64,000 nucleotides of DNA, from the NCBI RefSeq assembly GCF_043633585.1, contig NZ_CP141832.1:1426001-1490000 (forward strand). Direction: 5' to 3'. Positions 15,947 through 23,633 of the stretch are shown piece by piece; the stretch's first letter is position 1, and every line of letters begins with the position of its first letter. The notes beneath the pieces were generated by a model. That model was not told where the DNA came from and made no database searches. It worked only from the letters and a program-made list of their open reading frames with translations. The position numbers and the translations under genes were made by a program. The stretch is from Lacrimispora sinapis (GTDB taxonomy: Bacteria; Bacillota; Clostridia; Lachnospirales; Lachnospiraceae).

Positions 15947-17269
15947 ATGGAAGTTGGTACTTTAACGATGAAGGTGAACGAGACGGCAGAGGAATACTTA
16001 GGCAGGATTCCCATGTGGGCCAAAAAGAAAAATTCTCTGGCAGATATCCGAAGCTTTTTGTGTGAGATGGGAGAGCCGGATGAGGATATGAAGATTTTTC
16101 ATGTGGCCGGAACCAATGGGAAGGGATCGGTATGCGCATTTCTTCAGTCTGCTTTAATAAGCTCTGGGTTTCGTGTGGGGACATTTACCTCTCCCCATCT
16201 GATTGAGACAAGAGAACGTTTTTCCATAAATGGAAAGATGGTATCTGAAAATACATTTTTAAAAAGCTACGAAAGTGTTCGGGAACTTTCAGAGAATATG
16301 ATGGAGAAAGGGTTCTGCCATCCTTCCTATTTTGAATTTCTGTTTTATATGGCCATGGACCTGTTCCGGAAAGAAAACGTGGATTACGTTATATTGGAAA
16401 CAGGGCTGGGAGGAAGGCTTGATACTACCAATGTCATAAGACACCCGATGGTATCGGTAATTACCTCGGTCAGTCTGGATCATACAGAATATCTGGGGGA
16501 TACGATTGAAAAAATCGCAGCGGAAAAGGCTGGCATTATTAAGAAAGGTGTCCCGGTGGTCTTTGACGGGAATGACCGTCAGGCGGCTTCCGTAATAAAA
16601 CGCAGGGCAGAAGCACTTGGTGTTTCCTTTTACGAGGTGGACAGGCAGGACTATCAGATAACCAGTTACGAAGATATGGGCTTTAAAGCCGGATTTTTTG
16701 ATACAAAAGGAGAGCTTACCGAGGTTTTTATACCTTCCCACGGGGAATATCAGGTCATGAATGGACTTCTTTCCTATCGTGCTTTGGAGGCGGCTGGATT
16801 GGCTGGATTAAAAGGCATTAGAGACGGATTTGCGCAGATGCGCTGGCCGGCGAGGATGGAAGAAGTTCTGCCGGGCGTATTTCTTGATGGGGCCCACAAT
16901 CCGGGTGGAATCGAGGCATTTATAAAAGCGGCGTCCGGTTTATGCCAAAAGAGACAAAAAAAAGCAGACCTGTTGTTTTCGGCAGTATCCGGCAAGGCTC
17001 ACGGTGAAATGATAAAAAGGATTGCAAATGCCCTTCCTCTCAATCAGGTGGCGGTGGCTCATATTGATTCGGAACGGGGAATGGACACGGAAATTCTTCT
17101 TCAGGAATTTCAAAGTGTATGCAAAAACCAGGCAATAGGATTTACCACAGTAGAAGAGGCTGTTTTATATATGCTGAAAGAAAGGGAGGAAGGCCACCTG
17201 CTTTTTTGCGTTGGCTCCCTTTACTTAATGGGTGAAATTAAAGCAGTTTTAAGGAGGAACGGTTTATGA
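15947..17269 (+). CDS. folC: Folylpolyglutamate synthase / dihydrofolate synthase
   Basis: A 440-residue Mur-ligase-superfamily enzyme that adds glutamate to (dihydro)pteroate and folates. The P-loop is GTNGKGSVCAF, followed by TFTSPHLIETRERF, ILETGLGGRLDTTNVI, SLDHTEYLGDT and, in the C-terminal domain, LDGAHNPGG. The start is uncertain: ATG at 15947 and an in-frame ATG at 15968 both follow a repeated TTTAACGATG stretch and neither has a strong ribosome site. The stop codon overlaps the start of the 46-residue gene (ATGA), so the two are translationally coupled. Confidence 0.93.
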   Translation: MEVGTLTMKVNETAEEYLGRIPMWAKKKNSLADIRSFLCEMGEPDEDMKIFHVAGTNGKGSVCAFLQSALISSGFRVGTFTSPHLIETRERFSINGKMVSENTFLKSYESVRELSENMMEKGFCHPSYFEFLFYMAMDLFRKENVDYVILETGLGGRLDTTNVIRHPMVSVITSVSLDHTEYLGDTIEKIAAEKAGIIKKGVPVVFDGNDRQAASVIKRRAEALGVSFYEVDRQDYQITSYEDMGFKAGFFDTKGELTEVFIPSHGEYQVMNGLLSYRALEAAGLAGLKGIRDGFAQMRWPARMEEVLPGVFLDGAHNPGGIEAFIKAASGLCQKRQKKADLLFSAVSGKAHGEMIKRIANALPLNQVAVAHIDSERGMDTEILLQEFQSVCKNQAIGFTTVEEAVLYMLKEREEGHLLFCVGSLYLMGEIKAVLRRNGL

Positions 17270-17406
17270 TTGATTTTGAAGCTGAAATTAACGAATACAG
17301 GCCAAGCCTTGAGGTTGATGCCATTGAAGATGCCATTGTAAAAAGCGATTTGACAGATATGAAAGACTTAATAATGGATCTTATCAAAGAAGTCAGCAAG
17401 GAATAG
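17266..17406 (+). CDS. Small acidic protein of 46 residues between folC and the TPR gene
   Basis: ORF starting with the ATG that overlaps the folC stop (ATGA at 17266), with AAGGAGG 7-8 nt upstream. The product begins MIDFEAEINEYRPSLEVD and is acidic and helical, with no membrane segment or cysteine. The strong ribosome site, the 4-base overlap and the short distance (11 bp) to the TPR gene support a real gene in a three-gene operon. I do not recognise the family. Confidence 0.75.
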   Translation: MIDFEAEINEYRPSLEVDAIEDAIVKSDLTDMKDLIMDLIKEVSKE

Positions 17407-17417
17407 GCGGTTACGAT

Positions 17418-18734
17418 ATGGATTATGAAAGAAAAACCCGTTTCATAGCAAACAGCTATTACAACATGGGACTGGAAAAGGCAAGGCTCAGGGATCTATC
17501 AGGAGCAGCGGAATGCCTGAAGAAAAGCCTGCATTTTAATAAATATATGACAGATGCAAGAAACCTTCTGGGACTGATTTATTATGAGGTCGGAGAGGTG
17601 GGCGATGCTTTGGTTCAATGGGTAATCAGCATGAATCTTCAGCCGGAGGAGAACCGGGCAGATTATTATCTGGGAGAGATACAGCGGAAAAAAGGCACTA
17701 TGGATAATGAGCGGCGTCTGGTGCGCAGATTTAATCAGGCGCTGGTATATGCACAGAACGGAAGCGAGGACCTTGCGATATTACAGCTTAACAAGGTGGT
17801 GGAAAGCAAGCCCAACTATGTAAAAGCCCAGCTTTTGTTTGCCATACTCTGCATTGCCAGAGGAGATTACCAAAAAGCCGGAAAGGCAGTTAATAAAGTG
17901 CTGCAGATTGACTGCAGCCACCCAAAAGCCCTGTACTATAAATCGTTAATAAAGTCTTCCGGTGTGAATATGAAGCCTGAGAAGGAACCGGAAAAGCGAA
18001 AGCTGAAAAATGTGCTTTCCCACAGGCAGATGGAAGATGATGATGTGATCATACCTCCCAGCTACCGGGAGAATACCAAAGATCAGGCCGTTATGAATAT
18101 TCTGGCCGGACTTGTTTTGGGGGCAGCCGTAATCTTTTTTGTGGTCATGCCTGCCAATACAAAATCCATCAATGAGGCTCATAACAGGGAGATGCTCAAA
18201 TACAGCGAACTGCTGAGTCAGGCCAATAAAAAAGTGGACAGCCTCAGTGACCAGCTGGAACATTTAAAAGCAGAGAAAAAGGCAGCAGAGGATTCCCTGG
18301 CATCTTTAACCAATAATGCAGACAGCATATTAGCCCAGTACCAGGCAGTCATAGGCATTCTTGAAGCGTATAAAAAGGATGATTTTAATACGGCAGTCAA
18401 GATTTATGCCGGTCTGGACCCGACTCTTATCACTTCAGAGGATGTACAGGCAGTCATTGGAGAGATCAGAAAAGATATGGCTGAGAAAGGCACATCCGTA
18501 CTGGAAAACCTTGGGGATAAAGCAACGGCAGCCGGTGACAGCCAGACAGCACTTGTTTACTATTCCAAATGCATTGAGCTGAAACCAGCCAGCTGGCAGG
18601 CAAAATTTAAGGCAGCAGTCATTTATAAGGCTATGGACCAGAAGGACCAGGCCAATGGACTGTTTTCTGATATTATCAATAACAGCAAAGATGTGGAATT
18701 ATCTGCAAAAGCAAAAGCAGAACGCGGTTTTTAA
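17418..18734 (+). CDS. Membrane-anchored tetratricopeptide-repeat protein
   Basis: A 438-residue protein. The first 190 residues contain several TPR motifs (YYNMGLEKARLRDLSGAAEC, ARNLLGLIYYEVGEVGDAL, AILQLNKVVESKPNYVKAQL). A single transmembrane segment follows at about 224-244 (ILAGLVLGAAVIFFVV), then a coiled coil (about 264-304) and C-terminal TPRs ending in EDQ-rich helices. With no signal peptide, the N-terminal TPRs are probably cytoplasmic and the coiled coil plus C-terminal TPRs outside. It is presumably a scaffold; partners are unknown. It ends the folC operon. Confidence 0.82.
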   Translation: MDYERKTRFIANSYYNMGLEKARLRDLSGAAECLKKSLHFNKYMTDARNLLGLIYYEVGEVGDALVQWVISMNLQPEENRADYYLGEIQRKKGTMDNERRLVRRFNQALVYAQNGSEDLAILQLNKVVESKPNYVKAQLLFAILCIARGDYQKAGKAVNKVLQIDCSHPKALYYKSLIKSSGVNMKPEKEPEKRKLKNVLSHRQMEDDDVIIPPSYRENTKDQAVMNILAGLVLGAAVIFFVVMPANTKSINEAHNREMLKYSELLSQANKKVDSLSDQLEHLKAEKKAAEDSLASLTNNADSILAQYQAVIGILEAYKKDDFNTAVKIYAGLDPTLITSEDVQAVIGEIRKDMAEKGTSVLENLGDKATAAGDSQTALVYYSKCIELKPASWQAKFKAAVIYKAMDQKDQANGLFSDIINNSKDVELSAKAKAERGF

Positions 18735-18746
18735 AAACGTTCTGTG

Positions 18747-18793
18747 AAAAAGACACTACAGAAGAGAAATCTTATTTTGTGGTGTCTTTTTTT
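18747..18793 (+). terminator. Terminator between the TPR gene and spoIIA
   Basis: AAAAAGACACTACA (18747-18760) pairs with TGTGGTGTC plus T-run (18778-18793) with one wobble. The 3' arm ends in seven T residues. It separates the folC operon from spoIIAA. Confidence 0.85.
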
Positions 18794-18832
18794 CTATTAC
18801 GGAAAGACAATAAAGAATGGAGGAGATTGCAT

Positions 18833-19174
18833 ATGAATCAACCGCACTTTACATATGAGGCAGATGGTCATACACTGATCGTACATCTGCCGGAGGAGTT
18901 GGATCATCATAACTGCTCAGGACTCAAATACGAAACCGATCTGATCCTTTCGGAAAATTACATCAAACGGATTCTGTTTGATTTTACAAAAACCAGATTC
19001 ATGGACTCTTCGGGATTAGGAATTTTGCTGAATCGTTATAAACAGATGGCATTAAGCGGAGGAACCGTTGCCATCTACGGTGCAGGCGCCCAGGCTCTCC
19101 GCATTCTTAAAATGGGAGGCATTTTAAAATTAATGAAATTATATGACTCTAAGGAAGCAGCAGTCACAGGTTGA
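18833..19174 (+). CDS. spoIIAA: Anti-sigma F factor antagonist SpoIIAA
   Basis: A 113-residue STAS-domain protein. When dephosphorylated by SpoIIE in the forespore it binds SpoIIAB and frees sigma-F. The phosphorylation site is the Ser in FMDSSGLGILLNRYK. ATG at 18833 has GGAGGAG about 7 nt upstream; an in-frame upstream ATG at 18779 lies inside the preceding terminator. First gene of spoIIAA-spoIIAB-sigF. A sigma-H promoter is expected in this family but I could not find a convincing one in the 40 bases after the terminator. Confidence 0.95.
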   Translation: MNQPHFTYEADGHTLIVHLPEELDHHNCSGLKYETDLILSENYIKRILFDFTKTRFMDSSGLGILLNRYKQMALSGGTVAIYGAGAQALRILKMGGILKLMKLYDSKEAAVTG

Positions 19175-19184
19175 GGAGGAACGT

Positions 19185-19619
19185 ATGTCTGAACAAAACA
19201 AACCAGAAATTCTGAAAATGGAATTGGAGGCCTTATCAAAGAATGAGGAATTTGCCAGAGTGGCAGTGGCTGTTTTTATGGCGAGATTAAATCCTACTCT
19301 GGAAGAGGTGGATGATGTAAAAACAGCCGTGTCGGAGGCAGTTACCAATGCAGTCATCCATGGATATCAGGGGAAGGGAGGGATCATATACCTGGAAGTT
19401 GGAGTGGAAGGTCAGGAGATCACCATTACCATTCGGGATACCGGAATTGGAATCCCGGATATTAAGCAGGCCATGGAGCCTATGTATACCACAGATCCTG
19501 ACGGAGAGCGCACCGGTATGGGATTTTCCTTTATGGAAGCATTTATGGATGAGGTGGAAGTACAGTCGGCGCCGGATGAAGGAACTGCCGTGACCATGAA
19601 AAAGAAGATTAAAGGGTGA
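19185..19619 (+). CDS. spoIIAB: Anti-sigma F factor / serine kinase SpoIIAB
   Basis: A 144-residue GHKL-type kinase that binds and inhibits sigma-F and phosphorylates SpoIIAA. The ATP-binding N-box is EAVTNAVIHGYQ and the G1 box is RDTGIGIPD, followed by the lid and GMGFSFMEAF. ATG at 19185 has GAGGAGG just upstream; it starts 10 bp after the spoIIAA stop. The sigF start follows 5 bp after its stop, so the three are tightly coupled. Confidence 0.96.
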   Translation: MSEQNKPEILKMELEALSKNEEFARVAVAVFMARLNPTLEEVDDVKTAVSEAVTNAVIHGYQGKGGIIYLEVGVEGQEITITIRDTGIGIPDIKQAMEPMYTTDPDGERTGMGFSFMEAFMDEVEVQSAPDEGTAVTMKKKIKG

Positions 19620-19624
19620 GCCTT

Positions 19625-20338
19625 ATGGATGAGACCATGAGATTGATACAAATGGCTCACGAAGGAGATAAAGCGGCAAGGGATCAGCTCGTGACCGACA
19701 ATTTCGGGTTGATCTGGAGCATTGTACGCAGATTTACAGGGCGGGGGTATGAACCTGAGGATTTATTTCAGATCGGAAGCATAGGCTTGATGAAAGCCAT
19801 TGACAAATTTGATTTATCCTATGATGTGAAATTTTCCACTTATGCGGTACCCATGATTACAGGAGAAATCAAACGGTTTTTAAGAGATGACGGAATCATC
19901 AAAGTCAGCCGTTCCATTAAGGAAATGGCATTAAAAGTGAAGCGGGTGCGAGAAGAGTTGGTGTTCCGTTTTGGCAGAGAGCCTACGGTGGAGGAGATCG
20001 CCGGAGAAATCGGGGCCAGCAAAGAAGAAGTAGCAGCCTCCATGGAAGCCGGTGCCGAGGTGGAATCTTTATATCGTTCCGTCAATAAAAATGATGAAAA
20101 CAGCATTTTGCTGATTGATAAAATCGAAGAGGAAAGCTCAGCCCAGGAAGAGCTTCTAAACCGAATGGTGCTTCGGGACTTGCTTACGGAGCTTTCTGAC
20201 AAAGACAGGGAAATCATCATCAGGCGCTATTACTACAATGAAACTCAAAGTCAGATCGCAGCAAAACTGGGAATATCCCAGGTTCAGGTTTCCCGGCTGG
20301 AAAAAAAGATTTTAAAACAAATGCGTGAAAAATTATAG
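19625..20338 (+). CDS. sigF: RNA polymerase sigma factor F (forespore)
   Basis: A 237-residue sigma-70-family factor, the first forespore-specific sigma. Region 2 includes NFGLIWSIVRRFTGRGYEPEDLFQIGSIG and KFDLSYDVKFSTYAVPMI; region 4 includes SQSQIAAKLGISQVQVSRLEKK-type helix-turn-helix sequence (residues about 205-232). ATG at 19625 sits 9 nt after AAAGG; a GTG at 19616 overlapping the spoIIAB stop is too close to that site. A sigma-G-like promoter overlaps its stop codon and begins the spoVA unit. Confidence 0.96.
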   Translation: MDETMRLIQMAHEGDKAARDQLVTDNFGLIWSIVRRFTGRGYEPEDLFQIGSIGLMKAIDKFDLSYDVKFSTYAVPMITGEIKRFLRDDGIIKVSRSIKEMALKVKRVREELVFRFGREPTVEEIAGEIGASKEEVAASMEAGAEVESLYRSVNKNDENSILLIDKIEEESSAQEELLNRMVLRDLLTELSDKDREIIIRRYYYNETQSQIAAKLGISQVQVSRLEKKILKQMREKL

Positions 20339-20366
20339 AATAAAAAAATTGGTACGGCTCATACTA
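20338..20366 (+). promoter_or_regulatory. Sigma-G (or sigma-F) type promoter for the spoVA operon
   Basis: GAATA (20338-20342), 17-bp spacer, then CATACTA (20360-20366). This fits the forespore sigma-G pattern GnATR and CATnnTA at near-normal spacing. The upstream box overlaps the last base of the sigF stop codon and the element lies 35 nt before the 53-residue gene, in agreement with the known sigma-G control of spoVA in Bacillus. Confidence 0.65.
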
Positions 20367-20401
20367 ATTCTGAAAAACCAGAGAAAAGGATGTGAGCACG
20401 T

Positions 20402-20563
20402 ATGGAATCCGTTAAACACAAGCTTGTCATGGCACTTCTTATCGTGTGCCTGATTGCAATTGCAGCAGCTATCTGGTATATGATTGCTGTTATGCCGGAT
20501 GGTCTTGAAAAAGAAGGTACTCTTGTAGAAGCATTTCCCGGAATAGGGACGGTGATTTCATGA
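20402..20563 (+). CDS. Small membrane protein (53 residues) leading the spoVA operon
   Basis: ORF from ATG 20402 preceded by AAAGGATGTGAGC. The product has one hydrophobic segment (about residues 8-31, LVMALLIVCLIAIAAAIWYM) and an acidic extracellular-side tail. Its TGA overlaps the spoVAA ATG (ATGA), which indicates translational coupling. I do not recognise the family; its place between the sigma-G-like promoter and spoVAA suggests a forespore inner-membrane protein made with the SpoVA channel. Confidence 0.78.
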   Translation: MESVKHKLVMALLIVCLIAIAAAIWYMIAVMPDGLEKEGTLVEAFPGIGTVIS

Positions 20564-21186
20564 ACAAAACAGTATACTTAAATATTAGAGAAATTACCGA
20601 GGTTCATCATAAAGACATCCAATTAAAGGATGTAGCAGATGTATATTGTGACGATTCTGCCACAATGAATAAGTGCAATGCCATGAGGATCAAAACCATT
20701 CATTTGGATCAGAATAAAAGGTATGTGGAAAGCGCTCTTGATGTCATTAAGAAGCTGGTGGAAATGGACCCGTCCATTTCTGTCACAAATGTGGGGAAAG
20801 TAGAATATATCATTGATTACCATAAACCCAAGCCTCCTCACTGGGCATGGCAATGGGCCAAAACCATATTTGTATGCATCATATGTTTCTGTGGTGCTTC
20901 TTTCGCAATTATTACCTTTAACAACGATGTGAATGTTGCGGATGTATTTAAGGAAATTTATAAAATTGTAATGAGAGAAGAATCAAGCGGATTTACAATT
21001 CTTGAAATCTGCTATTCTGTCGGCTTGTTTTTGGGAATCGTCGGATTCTTTAATCATTTTGCAAAATTCAAGATCAATACCGATCCGACGCCTATTGAGG
21101 TGGAAATGCGTCTTTATGAAGATAATGTCAGCAAAACTCTGATCCAGAACGATGGAAGAAAGGAGTCCGATATTGATGTTACTTAA
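20560..21186 (+). CDS. spoVAA: Stage V sporulation protein AA
   Basis: A 208-residue protein of the SpoVAA family, part of the inner-membrane system that moves dipicolinic acid into the forespore and releases it in germination. The N-terminal soluble domain starts MNKTVYLNIREITEVHHKD; two hydrophobic segments follow (about 102-125 and 150-170). Its start overlaps the preceding small gene by 4 bp and its end overlaps spoVAB by 11 bp. Confidence 0.92.
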   Translation: MNKTVYLNIREITEVHHKDIQLKDVADVYCDDSATMNKCNAMRIKTIHLDQNKRYVESALDVIKKLVEMDPSISVTNVGKVEYIIDYHKPKPPHWAWQWAKTIFVCIICFCGASFAIITFNNDVNVADVFKEIYKIVMREESSGFTILEICYSVGLFLGIVGFFNHFAKFKINTDPTPIEVEMRLYEDNVSKTLIQNDGRKESDIDVT

Positions 21187-21601
21187 AGAAGTATTTCTTG
21201 GTTTTATCGGGTTAAGCGCTGGCGGCATTATCGCAGCCGGCGTTTTTGCTTTTTTAGCGATGATCGGAGTTTTCCCCCGGATTATTGGATATACCAAGAC
21301 CCATAAACACATCATTCTTTTTGAAACGTGCATCATTCTTGGAGGTGTACTCGGAAATATCTTTGATATTTATGAATTTCCAATTGGCTTTGGGGGGAAT
21401 GTAGCTTTGGGGACTTATGGCCTGGCCGTAGGAATCTTTGTAGGCTGTCTGGTCATGTCACTTGCAGAAACGTTAAAAGCACTTCCTGTCATCAGCCGCA
21501 GAATTCATCTTGGGGTTGGTCTGCAGTATATCATTCTTTCCCTGGGCCTTGGTAAATTACTGGGATCCCTGGTATTTTTTGCGGAACGGTTCGGACAGTA
21601 A
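21176..21601 (+). CDS. spoVAB: Stage V sporulation protein AB
   Basis: A 141-residue polytopic membrane protein with four hydrophobic segments, starting MLLKEVFLGFIGLSAGG. ATG at 21176 has AAAGGAG 8 nt upstream within the 3' end of spoVAA. SpoVAB is found with SpoVAA in most spore formers and is thought to assist the SpoVA channel. Position and sequence both support the assignment. Confidence 0.9.
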   Translation: MLLKEVFLGFIGLSAGGIIAAGVFAFLAMIGVFPRIIGYTKTHKHIILFETCIILGGVLGNIFDIYEFPIGFGGNVALGTYGLAVGIFVGCLVMSLAETLKALPVISRRIHLGVGLQYIILSLGLGKLLGSLVFFAERFGQ

Positions 21602-21635
21602 ATGCGGCAACTATGGTACAGAACGGAGGAAAACA

Positions 21636-22088
21636 ATGGAGATAAACAAAAAAGCGTATGAAGCGTATGTAAAAGAAGTAACACCGGTACACAAAAAATG
21701 GCCTTCCATCATAAAGGCATTTCTGGTAGGGGGGATCATATGTACCCTGGGCCAGTTCATCACCAATATTTTTATGAATATGGGACTTGAAAAAGAGGCT
21801 GCCTCATCCTGGACGATTCTGGTCCTGATTGCCTCCAGCGTCATTTTAACGGGACTGAATATCTATCCGAAAATCGTCCAATTCGGAGGTGCAGGTGCAT
21901 TGGTGCCGATTACAGGTTTTGCAAACTCTGTCGTGGCCCCGGCTGTGGAATTTAAAGCGGAAGGCCAGGTATTTGGGATCGGCTGCAAGATATTTACCAT
22001 CGCCGGACCCGTCATCTTATATGGAATATTAAGCTCCTGGATTCTTGGAGTTATCGCCTATGTATTAATGGCTTTTGGGATACTGTAG
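21636..22088 (+). CDS. spoVAC: Stage V sporulation protein AC
   Basis: A 150-residue integral membrane protein of the SpoVAC/SpoVAEB family. A cytoplasmic stretch (EINKKAYEAYVKEVTPVHKK) is followed by AFLVGGIICTLGQFITNIFM and further hydrophobic helices with GGAGALVPITGFANS. SpoVAC is the mechanosensitive pore component for dipicolinate. ATG at 21636 has GGAGG 7 nt upstream. SpoVAC and SpoVAE here share the AFLVGGxIC motif. Confidence 0.95.
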   Translation: MEINKKAYEAYVKEVTPVHKKWPSIIKAFLVGGIICTLGQFITNIFMNMGLEKEAASSWTILVLIASSVILTGLNIYPKIVQFGGAGALVPITGFANSVVAPAVEFKAEGQVFGIGCKIFTIAGPVILYGILSSWILGVIAYVLMAFGIL

Positions 22089-22119
22089 GAAGGAACAATT
22101 AGAGAAATGGAGAGAAGAT

Positions 22120-23142
22120 ATGCAGGTAGGAAAAGCAAGCATTAAATTTGAGGAACCGCCGGTCATTGAAAGTATGGCATCAATCGTCGGTAAAAAAGAA
22201 GGGGAAGGCCCTTTGGGAAAACTATTCGATATGGTAGAGCAGGATGATATGTTTGGAGCGGACACCTGGGAAAAAGCAGAAAGTGCTCTTCAAAAACAGA
22301 CCGCTGATCTTGCCATAGAAAAAGGTGATATCCGGAGAAAAGATCTCCGCTATTTGTTTGCGGGAGATTTGCTTGGACAGCTGATCGCCACTTCCTTTGG
22401 TACTGTGGATCTGGAAATACCGCTGTTTGGCTTATTCGGAGCCTGCTCCACCATGGGGGAAGCCCTAAACCTTGGTGCAATGACCGTAGCAGGCGGCTAT
22501 GCCGATAAAATCATGGCCATGGCTTCCAGCCACTTTGCAACGGCAGAAAAGCAATTCCGTTTCCCCCTGGGATACGGAAATCAACGGCCGTTTTCCGCTT
22601 CCTGGACCGTAACCGGATGCGGTTCCATCATTCTGGGTAAAAACAAAAAGGAAGGAATTGCTGCTATAACCGGAATCACCACGGGACGCATGGTGGATAT
22701 GGGAATCAAGGATTCCATGAATATGGGAGCCGCAATGGCTCCATCAGCCTTTCACACCATTCAGCAGAATTTTGACGACTTTTCCGTGGATGAATCCTAT
22801 TACGATAAAATTATAACAGGAGATTTGGGAACGGTGGGCCGCACCATTTTGTTGGACTTTATGAAAAACAAAGGCCATGATTTGGAAAAGATTCATATGG
22901 ACTGCGGGATTGAAATCTATGACAGCGAGGCGCAGGATACCCACGCGGGAGGAAGCGGCTGCGGCTGTTCTGCCGTAACACTATGTGCTTATATTCTCCC
23001 CAAAGTACAGAGCGGAGAGTGGAAAAGGGTTTTGTTTGTCCCCACAGGTGCCCTGCTTTCCACTGTCAGCTTCAATGAAGGAGAAACCATTCCCGGAATT
23101 GCCCACGGAGTTGTCATAGAGCATATTGAAAACCAGTCATAA
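22120..23142 (+). CDS. spoVAD: Stage V sporulation protein AD
   Basis: A 340-residue thiolase-fold protein that binds dipicolinic acid on the spore inner membrane. Landmarks: PPVIESMASIVGKKEGEGPLG, LFGACSTMGEALNLGAM, ASSHFATAEKQFRFPL and the C-terminal TGALLSTVSFNEGETIPGIA. ATG at 22120 has GGAGA 6 nt upstream. The CSTMGE Cys occupies the thiolase nucleophile position, but SpoVAD is not regarded as catalytic. Confidence 0.95.
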   Translation: MQVGKASIKFEEPPVIESMASIVGKKEGEGPLGKLFDMVEQDDMFGADTWEKAESALQKQTADLAIEKGDIRRKDLRYLFAGDLLGQLIATSFGTVDLEIPLFGLFGACSTMGEALNLGAMTVAGGYADKIMAMASSHFATAEKQFRFPLGYGNQRPFSASWTVTGCGSIILGKNKKEGIAAITGITTGRMVDMGIKDSMNMGAAMAPSAFHTIQQNFDDFSVDESYYDKIITGDLGTVGRTILLDFMKNKGHDLEKIHMDCGIEIYDSEAQDTHAGGSGCGCSAVTLCAYILPKVQSGEWKRVLFVPTGALLSTVSFNEGETIPGIAHGVVIEHIENQS

Positions 23143-23159
23143 GAGGAAAGGAGTAAGCG

Positions 23160-23516
23160 ATGGACTACGTAAAAGCATTTTTAGTAGGGGGAGCGATTTG
23201 TGCATTAATCCAGATATTAATGGACAATACAAAACTAATGCCAGGCCGTATTATGGTACTGCTGGTGGTAAGCGGAAGCATTCTTGGTGCGCTGGGACTT
23301 TATCAGCCATTTTCTGAATGGGCAGGTGCAGGGGCCACAGTTCCTCTCCTTGGATTTGGAAACAGTCTTTGGAAGGGCGTTTGGAAGAGCATAGGAGAAG
23401 ATGGCTTTTTGGGGTTATTCAAAGGAGGATTTACTGCCAGTGCAGTCGGCATATCTGGAGCTCTTATCTTTGGATATTTAGGCTCTATTATATTTAAGCC
23501 AAAGATGAAGGGTTGA
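23160..23516 (+). CDS. spoVAE: Stage V sporulation protein AE (AEB type)
   Basis: A 118-residue polytopic membrane protein, starting MDYVKAFLVGGAICALIQIL, with GAGATVPLLGFGNSL as family signature. It is homologous to SpoVAC and completes the spoVA operon; the soluble SpoVAEA and the spoVAF gene are not present here. AAAGGAG lies about 8 nt upstream of the ATG. Confidence 0.93.
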   Translation: MDYVKAFLVGGAICALIQILMDNTKLMPGRIMVLLVVSGSILGALGLYQPFSEWAGAGATVPLLGFGNSLWKGVWKSIGEDGFLGLFKGGFTASAVGISGALIFGYLGSIIFKPKMKG

Positions 23517-23520
23517 CATT

Positions 23521-23570
23521 AGGCCGAATAAAGGGGGACACTATCTTGGGTGTCCCCCTTTATTCGGCCT
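23521..23570 (+). terminator. Strong terminator of the spoVA operon
   Basis: A perfect 20-bp stem: AGGCCGAATAAAGGGGGACA (23521-23540) and its complement (23551-23570) around a 10-base loop, followed by TTTGTTTGC. It lies between convergent spoVAE and the penicillin-binding protein gene and probably serves both. Confidence 0.9.
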
Positions 23571-23633
23571 TTGTTTGCTCATCGCAGTACAGCGTTACCG
23601 TTATGATGCGGTTTCTCCTATTCTGGAAAGGAA

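Noticed and set aside
18794..18832. Sigma-H promoter before spoIIAA
   Set aside because: AAAGAAT resembles the -10, but it overlaps the ribosome site and no AGGAWWW box is correctly spaced.
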